Below are positions 20,096 to 31,064 of a DNA stretch of 64,000 bases, in pieces. Every line of letters starts with the position of its first letter. The first letter of the stretch is position 1. The stretch covers positions 3,780,239 to 3,844,238 of the forward strand of contig NC_133666.1 in the NCBI RefSeq assembly GCF_037893015.1, read 5' to 3'. This DNA comes from Macrotis lagotis. Lineage: Eukaryota; Chordata; Mammalia; Peramelemorphia; Peramelidae. The notes beneath the pieces were generated by a model, which saw nothing but the letters and a program-made list of their open reading frames with translations, ran no database searches and was not told the DNA's origin. The position numbers were made by a program, and so were the translations under genes.

Positions 20096-20613
20096 TGAAT
20101 TTAACAATAGTAATTTATTTTCTAGAGATCCGTTTTCCAGGCAAGCTCTGGGCCTGGGAAAACAAAGTACCAGAAGATCCATCAATCATGACAGGTGCTT
20201 CCCTGTACTGGGCTTGTCTATCTTAAGTGAAGTCTAGCAGGATACCTTGTACCATATTGTGATCCCAAACTATCCAATCAACCCAAACTGTTCCCACAGG
20301 ACTCCTACTTGGAAGGTCACAAGTGATCAAATCGTTGTATTGGCCTGCATGGTGAGACATGTCCTGGGAAGATCACTCAAGCCCCAGATTTGCTTGTTCT
20401 ATGATCCACCTGCCCATATATGATCATGTATAAAATAACTGGCTGCACAACAACAAGGTAGAGCTCCAAGGAATAGAAGAATCTCATGATTTGCAAATCG
20501 GTTTCTTACACAGAAAGTAATTCATCCACTGCTCTCTGCTTTACTGACACTCTGTCTCTGGCCTGCTTTTTCATGACCAGGTTAGCGACAACTCAGTAAA
20601 AACTTGGTTAACA
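20096..20613 (+). repeat. 3' LTR of the endogenous retrovirus
   Basis: TGAATTTAAC to TTAACA, alignable with 10551-11205 minus its SINE. A TATA-like TATAAAATAA is kept at 20429-20438. The polyadenylation signal present in the 5' LTR (AATAAA) is AATTCA here. Confidence 0.85.
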
Positions 20614-22435
20614 GTTGGCACTCACAGGGTTCCCTAGCCTAGAAGGTCTTAAGTAGAGAAGTCTTCATCCTTCCCAACTCCACCCTCCACTCTCCAGGAA
20701 CCAATCTACAAACATGCAAGTGTCAGATTCTAGAAATATCTATACCCAGAAGGATCCCAGAGGGGATATCATACCAAGAAGATGGGCTTTTCAAAAGTCC
20801 TTTCTCACCTTTACTATTTTTCAGAAAAAGCTTCATCAAAAGTCCCATCAAAGATAACTTTTTAACCAACCGTTTGGAAGTTCCTGTTCTGAAAGACCTG
20901 TGTTGAGCCCTGAGAAGGTAGATAACAGTGACCAAGAGAAAGGTTTCTTCCTAATCTTAATAGGTCTTCAAAGATCAAATGTACAGAAATCAAACTAATA
21001 CAATGAGTGTTAAGGATATAAAACGAATGAACAAAGGGCTCTAAAACTCCTCAGCTCAACATGAGGAACATAGGATATCAGCTATAAAGTGATTACTATA
21101 GATTTAAGGACGTTATCTTTGTTATATTCTCAAGTACTCAAATGGATGTGTGACCTCATAGATTCAGAGTCCACTGATACAGGAAGAAAGATCAGAACTC
21201 AGTGGTGTCTGCCAACCTATTGGCACTTCCTCCATGGCTTTCGGTAAGTCCAACAAAGCAAATTCACCCAGCCTGTGAGAGGCTATCTATCACTGGCTTT
21301 TTCTTGGGATCACAAGGAAAGCAGTGAAAAGCTTTGGGCCATCTACTCATTAGCCTTTGCCCTTGTGATGTTACCAGCCCCTGGTTCTTTCCTAGGATGT
21401 GTTTGACAATCTTTTTTAGTCCGTTTTGTTCTATATGGCAGGCAGCCTGTGAGTATAATGCCCAATTTCAATTTGTCAAAGTTCTTTGTGTATGTCCCTG
21501 AGTCATACAAAATAGCAGAAAAATATTGGCATTAAAACACAAGTCTGTTTCTCTAGAAAGTTTGAGGTCATTAAAAGTCCAGTTTTTAGGTTCAATTCCC
21601 TGTCTACTTGTACTGCCTGCCCAACATCTACAAACACTAATGAATGAGTTATTTAATTAACCTTCCCCACAAGTGGCTTGGGAGGCTATTCTGTGCTCTG
21701 AATCCAGTTAATTCAGTGCTTTGATACTTGCATAGAGGCCCCTGAGAGGGGAGAAAATCCCTTGGTCAGTTGAAACAGATTTCCTGTTTGGCATCATTTC
21801 ACTTCCTACCAGAGCTTTCAAGGACTTTCCATACTTAGTCCAAAATCTGTGATCCACTGAGATTTTTCTCATAAAGCTAATGGGCATGCATGTAGGCAGG
21901 GAAGGCAGGGGGAGTCAAAGAAGAAAGGAAAACTCAAAGAAGTCACTTACCAGTGTCTACATTAGCCTTCTGAATACAAAATTGGATCAAATTTTTTCCT
22001 CTTGAAATTTGAAACTCCCAATTAATAAGAAAGATGAATAAGGTAATAATTCACATCTTTAAAGCATTTTTTACAGGGTAGGCAAGTTATACAGAGAATG
22101 TAAACTACCTTAAGTAAATATGAAGAGCCAAAGAAGTCTCAATGGGCCCATAGCCTAGAACATTCTGGCACTTTGCCTTCTTTGTTCTGTTTTTATAGAA
22201 TATCTGACCCAGCCTGGAGTTGGTGCAGGATCCATGATGTTACTTGATCTTACAGCTATGACAATTGGTCTCTGATAAGTAAAGTCCCTTAAATAACCCA
22301 ATTAACCTTAAATAACCTAATTATTCCTAATAAAATCTACATAATAACCAAGATGTTATGGGCCCCTCTTTTTTGGTATCACTGTATTCTCTCAGAGGGT
22401 ATGCCACTCTACAATTGGCATAATTATGGCAGGGT
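20614..22435. other. No recognised feature
   Basis: About 1.8 kb without SINE, L1 or other recognised repeats and without coding-like frames. This is one of the longest repeat-poor stretches of the window. The short open frame on the minus strand at 20723-20935 has no recognisable homology. Confidence 0.5.
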
Positions 22436-22625
22436 AGTCTGCCTCCTCACAGCACTTTAAAATTTACAAAATGCTTTCATAGAACAATACAAACAGTATC
22501 ATCTCCATTGTTCACCCTTAGAAGTCACATGATTTGCCCATGATCATAACTCTAATAAGAGTTGGAAGCACCATTTGAACCCAAATATTTTGCCTCTCAT
22601 CCAGTGCTAAATTCACCAGAATACA
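22436..22625. repeat. Possible MIR-family fragment
   Basis: GCACTTTAAAATTTACAAAATGCTTTCA with GAAGTCACATGATTTGCCCATGATCA and TTGAACCCAAATATTTTGCCTC resembles a diverged MIR core in antisense. Confidence 0.45.
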
Positions 22626-23290
22626 TCACTTCGTAAGTGTGCACACAAAGGTGATTTCACAAGTAGTTTCAGAGTGCATGCAAATCTAATCTCTCAATTT
22701 CAATGAAGAGAATTTGTATTCTTTTTAGAGAGGTGGTCACAAATGCAAACGCACTACTGATATATTACAACAGAAAAGAGAAAACAGCACAAAAATGAAA
22801 TGGACTAAATACAAGTGAAATATTCTACTCCTAAATGACCTACATGTATATAGAAAGCTATTAAAGCTTTAATGATTAAGCTGCAATAAGACTTTGGTGA
22901 TACCTTGTCTTTTTTCATCTACTTTTCTCTACCGCATGAAAGATAAAAGTCAACTTTGCATAGATCTCTTTAACTTGGCGATGCCACCATAGCCCTGTGC
23001 TAATGAGAAAACTTTATTCAGGCTCAGACTTTGAAAATAAGCCCTGAAAGCTTTGGTTGACAGCAAACATCAGTTTGATCCTCTCTATTCTCTGTTCTCT
23101 GACCTGCAGATCAGACTGGCTCCAGAGCTTCATCTAATTGACAAATATCAAACCTAAGCAACTACATTTTCATTCTGCAAACATTTCAAGAATTCTTGTT
23201 TGGTGGTGTAGTGGGACAGAGAGAAAATTCGCGTTTTGACCCAAGGAGAAACAGAAATTGACTGTCATTCAATTTAATGAGTTCAAAGAG
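22626..23290. other. No recognised feature
   Basis: AT-rich, no coding or repeat assignment. Confidence 0.5.
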
Positions 23291-23447
23291 GGTTTTTTTT
23301 TTAGGTTTTTGCAAGGCAAATGGGGTTAAGTGGCTTGCCCAAGGCCACACGACTAGGTAATTATTAAGTGTCTGAGACCGGATTTGAACACAGGTACTCC
23401 TGACTCCAGGGCCGGTGCTTTATCCACTACGCCACCTAGCCGCTCCG
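23291..23447 (-). repeat. tRNA/MIR-type SINE, antisense
   Basis: Minus-strand copy of the AAAAACCT-tail subtype with several CpGs kept (CCACACGAC, GACCGGATT, CTACGCCACC, CCGCTCCG), suggesting a young copy. TTCAAAGAG occurs at 23282-23290 and 23450-23458. Confidence 0.93.
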
Positions 23448-23458
23448 AATTCAAAGAG

Positions 23459-24590
23459 TTTTAACCTTTCCATTTCTCTGATGATTAGTTCTGTTACCCC
23501 TGACCTTTTATTAGTCTGATTTTGCTGATACCACTATTCCAAGACTGAGGATCCACATTTCACTTATCCTCTACTGTATTCAGAATTCAAAATCAGCCAT
23601 CAGACAATCCATCAAACATTTGCTGAGCTTCTACAGTGTGCTGGAGAATTCCAGATATGGCAGTTTGAGGCACCATCATCTCACCCAGTGGGTCATCTGG
23701 GAATTGGATAATCCATGAGCCTTCACCGGTGTGTTGCTCTTGCCCACTCTACTTAAACAAAGGGCATAAATTAAAGCAAAGTCATCGAATGAAGGAACAA
23801 AGTCAGAAAAGTGGCAATAAAGAATTTGCCATGGGACAAAAGAAGCTGTTAGATGAAGGAAAACTGTGAGCCAGATATTTAACTCAATGAGAAAGAAGGA
23901 AGAATTTCCCAGGGGTTCTGGAGGATTCAGCTACCAGGATCTGGATTAAGAGATAAACTTGGATTTCCTAATGACAGTGGAGGGCGTATCTGGAAATAAC
24001 AATGGGAAGAAGGAGTTTTTAATATACATTTTAAAAAGAAACTATGTGAGCAGTATGGGTTGATTGAACCAATCATTCACTTCCTCTACACCCTCCCACC
24101 ACCACCACCACCACCACCACCACCACCACCACCACAACCAAAGGAAACAACTAATAAGATGTTAGGCCCTGATGCTTATGTCTGGTAAGAACATATCTAT
24201 TGAATCAATGTCTCAAAAGGCACCGAAGGAAGTGTGATAAACTAAGGGATAAACTTGGGAAGGTGAAGAATGCTGTTAGCTAATGAATAAAGAAGTGAGT
24301 TGAAATTGGTTAAGGAGCCTCACTTCCAAACAATAGATTTTCCTCCATGTACATCTGGATATGCTGCTGCAGGTCAGAGTTTTGGGTTAATATCTTGTCA
24401 CAGTAAGTAGGGGGACTGAGGATACACAGTATTCTCCATCAGTGGTTTGGAACCTCCTCAGTATCTAAATCTTCACAGCACTCTTTCCAGAGGGGAGAAA
24501 CACTATAATAGATCTCTACCACACCATAGCTACTTAGGTTAGGGTTCCCTAAAGCCCACAATGTCTGTGGCACTGGTGGAAGGAGCTGTG
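23459..24590. other. Mostly unassigned; CCA microsatellite inside
   Basis: No repeat family or gene recognised, apart from a CCA/CAC triplet run at 24096-24133. Confidence 0.5.
24096..24133 (+). repeat. CCA trinucleotide microsatellite
   Basis: About 12 uninterrupted CAC/CCA triplets. They would read polyproline, polyhistidine or polythreonine, but no open frame of useful length surrounds them. Confidence 0.9.
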
Positions 24591-24812
24591 GAACTAGACC
24601 CTATTTGGGGATTTCTTAGCAAAAAGATTAGAGTGGTTTGCAATTTCCTTCTCCAGTTCATTTTAAAGAGGAAAACTGAGGGAAACAGGGTAAAGTGACT
24701 TGCTCAGAGTCATGTGACTGATAATTTGTCTGAGGCTGGATTTGAACTGAGGAAAAGTCTTCCTGACACTGGGCCTAGCACTCTATACACTGTGCCCCCT
24801 AGTTGCCCCTCT
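24591..24812 (-). repeat. Mar1/MIR-like longer SINE, antisense
   Basis: GGGGATTTCTTAGCAAAAAGATTAGAGTGG, TTTGCAATTTCCTTCTCCAG and GCCCCCTAGTTGCCCC define the family. No clear target repeat. Confidence 0.65.
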
Positions 24813-24819
24813 TTCTAGA

Positions 24820-25195
24820 TTAGAAGGCAAATTATAACAACTCTTAACTATTACTTCACACCTATCAGAATGGTAAATATGACTGAAAAGGAAAATGACA
24901 AATGGTGGAAGGGATATAGAAAAATTCATACATTAATGCACTGTTGTCCAACAGAGGTTGTGGGTTGATACAACCAGTCTGGAAAACAATCTGGAACTAG
25001 GTCCAAAGGCCAGTGTGCTCAAAGAGATTTTTAAAGAGGGAAAAATACTCATATGGACAAATATTTATAGTAGCTATTTTTATGATGGCAAAGAATTGGA
25101 TATTGAAAGGATGATCATTAATTGGGGAATGACTGAACAAGTTGTGGTACATGATTGTGATGGAATACTATTGTTCTGCAAGAAATCATGAGTGT
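24820..25195 (+). mobile_element. Older L1 3' region, left half
   Basis: TTAATGCACTGTTGTCCAACAGAGG, GTCTGGAAAACAATCTGGAAC and TTGGGGAATGACTGAACAAG are standard L1 3' landmarks. The text is cut at 25195 by the younger L1 and resumes at 27099. Confidence 0.75.
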
Positions 25196-27098
25196 ATAAA
25201 ATGCCTGGGAGTCTATTTGTCCAGGTAGAATCAGAAACTTTTTGAAAAAAATAACAAAACACTTCTCACACAAATTAAATCAGATTTAAATAACTGGGCA
25301 AACATCAACTGCTCGTGGATAGATCAAGGTAATATAATAAAAATGGTAATTCTTTCAAAACTAAACGACCAGTTCACTGCCCTACCAATCAAAATTCCAA
25401 AAAATTACTTTAATGAGTTAGAAAAAGTCATAAGTAAATTCATATGGAGAAATAAAAAGTCAAGAATTGCCAGGGATTCAATGAAAAAAAGTAAAAAAAA
25501 AATGTGGCTTAGCCCTACCTGATCTAAAATTATATTATAAAGCATCAGTCATGAAAACTGTCTGGTATTGGCTAAGAAATAGAGTGGTGGACCTGTGGAA
25601 CAGACTAGGTGCAATAGCAGGAAATGATTCTAGTAATCTGCTGTTTGATAAACCCAAAGAGTCCAGCCTTTGGGATAAAAACTCTCTCTTCAATAAAAAC
25701 TGCTGGGAAAATCGAAAGTTAGTATGAAAGAAACTTAGATTAGACCAACACCGCACACCCTTTATGAAGATAAGATCCAAATGGATACAGGATTTAGACA
25801 TAAAAAAACAATACTATAAGCAAATTAGAAGATCAAGGATTAGTTTACCTGTCAGATCTATGGAAAGGGAAGCAGTTTATGACCAAGGAAGGGATGGAGA
25901 ACATCACTAAAAACAAACTAGATGGTTTTGATTACGTTAAATTAAAAAAAGGTTTTGCACAGACAAAACCACTGTAACCAAGATCAAAAGAAATATAATA
26001 AATTGGGAAACAATCTTTACAACTAATGTTTCTGACAAAGGACTCATTTCTAAAATATACAGAGAACTGAGTCAAATTTTCAAAATATCCATTCTCCAAT
26101 TGACAAATGATCAAAGGATATGCAAATGCAATTTACAGATGAGGAGATCAAAGTGATCCATAGTCATATGAAAAACTGCTCTAAATCATTACTTATTAGA
26201 AAAATGCAAATTAAAGCTTCTCTGAGGTACCACCTTACACGTCTCAGACTGGCCAATATGACCAGAAAGGATAAGGGTCATTATTGGAAGGGATGTGGGA
26301 AATCTGGGACACTATTACATCGTTGGTGGAGCTGTGAACTCATCCAACCTTTGGAGAGCAATTTGGGATTATGTCCAAAGAGCAACAAAAATGTACATAC
26401 CCTTTGATCCAGCAATACCACTACTGGGTCTATACCCTGAAGAGATGATGAAAAAGGGTAAAAATATCACTTGTCCAAAAATATTCATAGTAGCCCTGTG
26501 TGTGGTGGCAAAGAATTGGAAATGAAAGAAATGTCCTTCAGTTGGGGAATGGCTTAGCAGACTGTGGTATATGTATGTCGTGGAACATTATTGTACTATT
26601 AGAAACCAGGAGGGATGGGAATTCAGGGAAGCCTGGAGGGATTTGCATGAACTGATGCTGAGTGAGATGAGCAGAACCAGAAAAACACTCTACACCCTAA
26701 CAGCAACATGGGGGTGTTGACCAACCTTGATGGACTTGCTCCTTCCATCAGTGCAACAATCAGGGACAATTTGGGGCTGTCCGCAATGGAGAATACCAGC
26801 TGTATCCAGAGAAATAACTGTGGAATTTGAACAAAATCCAAGGACTATTAACTTTAATTTAGGAAAATAACCTGCTACCTTATTGTCTGATCTTACTGTC
26901 TCTTATACTTTATGTTTCTTCCTTGAGGACATGATTTCTCTCTCATCACATTCAATTTGGATCAATGTATACCGTGAAAACAATGTAAACAGTGACAAAT
27001 TGCCTTCGGTGGGGGGTGGGGGGAGGGAAGTAAGATTAGGGGGAAAAATTGTAAAACTCAAAATAAATACAATCCTTAAAAAAAGAAATCATGAGTGT
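25180..27098 (+). mobile_element. Younger 5'-truncated L1 with perfect 16-bp target duplication
   Basis: The direct repeat AAGAAATCATGAGTGT at 25180-25195 and 27083-27098 brackets an L1 body of about 1.89 kb (25196-27082). The body holds ORF2 from the end of the RT onward: WINHQL-type text, '[16 protein letters not shown]' at about 25555, 'FTDEEIKVIHSHMKN' and 'PFDPAIPLLGLYPEE'. A 3' UTR of about 560 bp follows, with a G-rich run (GGTGGGGGGTGGGGGGAGGG near 27010-27030) and a short A tail. ORF2 frames are broken by a few stops only. Confidence 0.92.
25240..26525 (+). pseudogene. L1 ORF2 C-terminal coding remnant
   Basis: Two overlapping frames, 26120-26407 and 26295-26525, carry MQMQFTDEEIKVIHSHMKN, KSLLIRKMQIKASLRYHLT, and CNLGLC/RATKMYIPFDPAIPLLG. 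The frame change at about 26300-26400 and earlier stops kill the protein. ORF2p is the endonuclease/reverse transcriptase of L1; only its C-terminal third is here. Confidence 0.85.
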
Positions 27099-27510
27099 GG
27101 ATTTCCAAAACATCTGGAAAAAAATTTTAAAAAACATCTGGAAAGGCCAACATGAACTGATGGTAAGTAAAGTGAGCAATATACACAGTAACAGCAATAT
27201 TAAAATGATGATCAACTCTGAAAGACTTGGCTTCTCTGATCCATGACAATTCCAAAGGACTCATAATGAAAAAAATGCTGTCTACCTCCAGAGAGAATTG
27301 AGGAATTCTGAGTTCAGACTAAAGCACTCAACACAAAAAAAATGAATTTTTTTCACTTTAATTTTCTTGCTTTTTTCCCCACAGTGTGGCTAATATGGAA
27401 ATATGTTTTACATAACTTTGCACATATGATTGATTTCATATGGTTGACTTTCTCAATGTTAGGGGAGAAATAATAGGGGAGAGAATTTGGAACTCAACAT
27501 TTTAAAATAA
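27099..27510 (+). mobile_element. Older L1 3' region, right half
   Basis: It continues the text cut at 25195: CATCTGGAAAGGCCAACATGAACTGATG, ACAGCAATATTAAAATGATGATCAACTC, a T-rich stretch and GGGGAGAGAATTTGGAACTCAACA, the L1 3' end. Confidence 0.75.
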
Positions 27511-27519
27511 ACCCTCCTA

Positions 27520-27660
27520 TACTCATTACCTTTGTGTCCTTGGGCAAGTCATTTAACCTCACTGAACCTCAGTTACCTTATCTGTAAAATAGAGATTGGA
27601 CTAAATGGCTTCTGGATTCCCTTCTAGTTGTAAACCTGTGAGCCTCTGAAAGGGTTTTGT
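27520..27660 (+). repeat. MIR fragment
   Basis: TTGGGCAAGTCATTTAACCTC, TGAACCTCAGTTACCTTATCTGTAAAATAG and GACTAAATGGCTTCTG are typical MIR text. Confidence 0.75.
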
Positions 27661-27954
27661 TCACATATGATATAGGTAGAATTAGAAAGGAAACCATTCA
27701 TTGGGGAAGTCTTTGAAGCCAATACCTATGAGAAAGGTCTGTTATACAATTTATAAAAGGAATTGATAAAAGAACAATAACCACAGAATTCATTCCATGA
27801 CTAAGGAAGTCAATAGATATGAAAGGCCTGGGATTAAAAAAATAATTACTGATTTCTTTTGTTTTTACATCACCTTTATTTTCCAATGTATCTCTCCCTC
27901 TCCCACCACAGTAATTTTCTATAATATTATTATTTATTTATTTTATTTTTAATT

Positions 27955-28112
27955 CTTTTTTAAAATTTTTATTTATTTAAGGTAATGGGGTTAAGTGACT
28001 CATCCAAGGTCACACAGCTAGGCAATTATTAAGTGTCTGAGGTTGGAGTTGAATTCAGGTCCTCCTAACTCCAGGGCTGGTGCTCTAGCCACTGGGCCAC
28101 CTAGCTGCTCCC
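27955..28112 (-). repeat. tRNA/MIR-type SINE, antisense
   Basis: ATTTATTTAAGGTAATGGGGTTAAGTGAC to CCACCTAGCTGCTCC. TTTAAATAAAT-tail subtype. Confidence 0.9.
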
Positions 28113-28379
28113 CTGTAACAGGAATTTTAAGAAAAAGAATTTCAGGAAATTAAATTGACAGATCAACCAAATCTATCATTCTATGCTGTGCTTCATACCA
28201 GTAGTCCTCCACCTTTGCAAAAAAAGGAAAGAAAAGCTAGTAATCAAAAGGGGGGAAAAAAGCAAATATCAATAACTCTATGAAAAAAATAGGAGTCAGA
28301 CTGCATGCAGAAAGCCAAGCTGGGGAGTAGCCATATCATTCCCCACCAATGTTCTGCTTGGTTTCCACTCCAAGAGCAC

Positions 28380-28560
28380 CAAGTTCTTGAGTCAAATTCC
28401 CACTTATGCCCCTCCCCCTTTTCAGTTCCTTTTGTGTACTGTCTTCTTCATTAGATCCGAAGTCCTACCAGGACTGGGACTCTTTGTTTTGGGAATTTGT
28501 AGCCCTGGGGCTTGCATATAGTAGGTGCTTAATCAATGTTTCTCAACTTTTAATCATTAT
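28380..28560 (+). repeat. L2-like 3' end
   Basis: CCTACCAGGACTGGGACTCTTTG, TTTGTAGCCCTGGGGCTTGCATATAGTAGGTGCTTAATCAATG is the L2/MIR-type 3' terminus (GCACATAGTAGGTGCTTAATAAATG). The 113-580 bp around it are otherwise unassigned. Confidence 0.55.
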
Positions 28561-28609
28561 TATTCTAGCAGTTAATCCATATTCGTATAGCTGCCAAATT
28601 AAAATTCTT

Positions 28610-28750
28610 TCTTTTTTGCAAGGCAGTGGGGTTAAGTGACTTGCCCAAAGTCACACAACTGGGTAATTAAGTATCTGAGGCTGGATTTGAACTCAGTTCC
28701 TTCTGACTGCAGGGTTGGTGTTCTATCCACTGTGCCACCTAGCTGCCCCC
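28610..28750 (-). repeat. tRNA/MIR-type SINE, antisense, perfect 14-bp target duplication
   Basis: AAATTAAAATTCTT at 28596-28609 and 28751-28764 brackets the copy. Confidence 0.95.
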
Positions 28751-28879
28751 AAATTAAAATTCTTAAAACACAGATCTGATCATGTGACTTAGCTTTTCAA
28801 AAATCTTGAGTAAGTGCAGATCTGCACTAATAAAGGCTGAGCTCACTGAAGGGAAGATAATAACAGATATATCTGTAGT

Positions 28880-29047
28880 GTTTTGTTTTTAGTTTTTTTT
28901 TTTTTTTTTTGCAAGGCAAATGGGGTTAAGTGGCTTGCCCAAGGCCACACAGCTAGGTAATTATTAAGTGTCTGAGGCTGGATTTGAACTCAGGTCCTCC
29001 TGACTCCAGGGCTGGTACTGTAACTACTGAGCAACCTAGCTGCCCCC
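28880..29047 (-). repeat. tRNA/MIR-type SINE, antisense
   Basis: Long T tail (28892-28910 largely T), GCAAGGCAAATGGGGTTAAGTGG to CAACCTAGCTGCCCCC. Confidence 0.93.
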
Positions 29048-29825
29048 ACCAACCTACTTTTTAAGAATAATTTTGTTGGTTATATTACAAAAGGTTAAAA
29101 AGTTATTATGCTTAATTTCCCCAAATACCCATTTTTCTTCCAGAGTTTGTTTTGGCTGGTAAGACTCCCAAGTATTTTTGTAGTTAGTGAAATTTCTTTT
29201 GTTATATCTCTTCCTGCTACATGTTTTTAGTAATATAAAGAAATATGTGTGGCTTGGGTGGTTGTCTTTTATATCTGTAAGAAATAAACACCTTACCAAG
29301 AACTTAGAACCATCATAAGTGGACCAAAGTGGAGTGGATCCTTTTATTAAAACCTCCTTAAGGATGGGTGTCCATAATAGAAATGGGCACATGTGTCACA
29401 TGAAACCAGGGCCTTCTATCTCCTGTCTAGAAGCACTAGTCCCTCCCATGCCCCCAGTTAGCTGTGTATTGCCAAGGTCAAAAGAAGTACCCAATTCTCT
29501 CCCCACGTGGGTTCAAATGCCTTATCACCCCCCCCCCTTCCCCACGATCTGGTAGGGGTCTGAAAGGAATAAAACCTGCACCACTTCCTTCACTAATTCA
29601 CCTAACCTACTAATTCTATGGTCCCTTGTCTTCCTGTGCCAGTCCATCCCCTTCTTCTCCATAGAGAGAGATTTCTCTAGCTCCCAGTAAGATGTAAATT
29701 AGTTTGATTTACACCTGTAAGCCATCACTCCTCAGATTCTCTCACTCTATCTTCTTTCCTCAGTTTCCATAACTAATGTAGAAGTTTGCTGAAAAAATAA
29801 GCCCCGGGAAAGATCTTAGTTAAGA
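29048..29825. other. No recognised feature
   Basis: A C-rich run at 29527-29538 and ordinary mixed sequence. The frames at 29054-29392 (minus) and 29319-29555 (plus) have no family resemblance. Confidence 0.45.
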
Positions 29826-29829
29826 AAGA

Positions 29830-30020
29830 CTAAGGTCTCCCATTACATCCAGGGTCATTGCCAATTGTCTTGACCTATGTCTTGCTACTGGATTCCCATG
29901 ACTGGAGGAGAGGGTGAAGCCGATGACTTTGCATAGCCCTGCCTTAGCTAAATCCCATTCCCTTGCAAGTCAAGACATCACCCTCCAGGAGTCCTGGATC
30001 CTCTTTGAGAACAAAAGACA
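29830..30020 (+). repeat. 3' part of a composite marsupial SINE
   Basis: CCAGGGTCATTGCCAATTGTC, GACTGGAGGAGAGGGTGAAGC, GACTTTGCATAGCCCTGCC, CAAGTCAAGACATCACCC and the tail TTTGAGAACAAAAGACAAACAAC match, in order, the 3' part of the element at 46990-47190 and, in reverse, 56180-56370. Confidence 0.65.
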
Positions 30021-30123
30021 AACAACAAAGAGGTGAAGAACTCAGCATGTAGACTGAGGCTTTGGGAAAAGGGGGAATATTGTCAATGCAAGCATTGGTT
30101 TTACTTTCCTAGAGATATTTCCT

Positions 30124-30259
30124 TTTTAAAAAATTTTTATTTATTTAAGGCAATGGGGCTAAGTGACTTGCCCAAGGTCACATAGCTAGGCAATTATTGA
30201 CTGTTGAGACCAGATTTGAACTCAGGTCCTCCTGACTCCAGGGCCTATGTTCTAACCAC
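30124..30259 (-). repeat. tRNA/MIR-type SINE, antisense, head truncated
   Basis: It ends at GTTCTAACCACTGAGATATTTC without the usual CCACCTAGCTGCCCC head. GAGATATTTC-TTT on both sides is the target duplication. Confidence 0.85.
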
Positions 30260-30363
30260 TGAGATATTTCTTTAAAGAGTTTTGCTTTTTCTTTCTTGGG
30301 GGGGGGGGAGGCAGATTTTAGTCAAGTAGAAAAAAGAAAATTTGAATTTAAAAACTATATACA

Positions 30364-30532
30364 GGGGCAGCTAGGTGGCGCAGTGGATAAAGCACCGGCT
30401 CTGGAGTCAGGAGGACCTGAGTTCAAATCCGATCTCAGACACTTAATTGCCTAGCTGTGTGGCCTTGGGCAACCCACTTAACTCTGTTTGCCTTGCAAAA
30501 ACCTAAAAAAAAAAAACAAAAACAAAAAAAAA
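30364..30532 (+). repeat. tRNA/MIR-type SINE, sense
   Basis: GGGGCAGCTAGGTGGCGCAGTG to AACCTAAAAAAAAAAAAC. CpGs kept at several sites. Flanking TATATAC/CATATAC supports insertion. Confidence 0.92.
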
Positions 30533-30579
30533 AGCCATATACAAACAAGACGTATCCAGTATAAACTGGGGAAAGGGAG

Positions 30580-30735
30580 GTTTAGATGAGAAGAAGGAAG
30601 AGGAGATGGACAGTGGAAGAAAGGAGGGTTTAAGAAAGGAAGAGATTAGAGAAGAGGGTAATGATGGGAGGGAAAGAGGAGAAAAGATGGAGGAGGGAGG
30701 GAGGGGAGGGGGAATGGACAGTGAGAGCCATTGGG
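30580..30735 (+). repeat. GGAA/GAGG-rich polypurine tract
   Basis: Nearly pure purine on the plus strand for about 140 bp. The apparent 92-codon frame at 30606-30884 starts in it and is low-complexity (MDSGRKEGLRKEE...), so I do not call a gene. Confidence 0.75.
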
Positions 30736-30935
30736 GGGATGGGGGAGTGTTCCCAGATCCCCATTCCCTCCATCCTCCATCCCCTTCTGCTCCCTCACTC
30801 ACTTGCTTCAGAACCACAGAAGCTGGGCCTTCCAGTGTGGTCGGCCTTGTCTCTCAATGCCAGATTCTATTCTCTCTACCCTGAGGCCTGCGCTCACTTA
30901 GGGGTGGCCAAGGATGCCAGCTAGATACAGGCCGA

Positions 30936-31064
30936 GTCTCCTAGGCAACCACACCCTCAACCTTCCCCCCCCCCCCTTCCTTTAATGGTCTCAGGGAACA
31001 ATTGGATTTGCTTGGGGCCAAATGAATGTAGGCCTTTCTCAGAGCATCATGGGAAATGTAGTCC
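30936..31064. promoter_or_regulatory. Possible promoter: RFX X-box-like site plus ZNF143-type site
   Basis: GTCTCCTAGGCAACC at 30936-30950 fits the RFX X-box pattern (RYYNYY-N2-RRNRAC). GCATCATGGGAAATGTAGTCC at 31044-31064 is the reverse complement of the ZNF143/STAF-type ACTACATTTCCCATGATGC. Both motifs are typical of proximal promoters. The surrounding 30.8-31.1 kb is more GC-rich than its neighbours. No first exon is identifiable, so this is suggestive only. Confidence 0.4.

Larger units (their letters stand above)
10551..20613 (+). mobile_element. Endogenous retrovirus, class I (gammaretrovirus-like), decayed
   Basis: A 10-kb provirus delimited by two related LTRs. In order it has a leader, a gag remnant, reverse transcriptase, RNase H, integrase, a short region that may hold env traces, a polypurine tract and the 3' LTR. 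Every coding part has stops and frameshifts. About 3.4 kb of it is a later ORF1-only L1 insertion. The gammaretrovirus-type affinity rests on the gag capsid motif RPGFPDLYQLM, the connection/RNase H text SPETQTSFDSLKSTL and TDSRYAF, and the integrase text YSDRGTHFTE with HCAYHS..SGMVERVN. No target duplication is evident at its ends (CTCTTA on the left, GTTGGC on the right). Confidence 0.88.

Noticed and set aside
20041-20226. 61-codon frame upstream of the 3' LTR as a viral accessory gene
   Set aside because: It begins in the AT microsatellite and runs into the LTR; no conserved content.
30606-30924. Frames of 87-92 codons near the possible promoter
   Set aside because: The N-terminal half is a translated polypurine tract; the rest has no recognisable domain and two frames are equally open.
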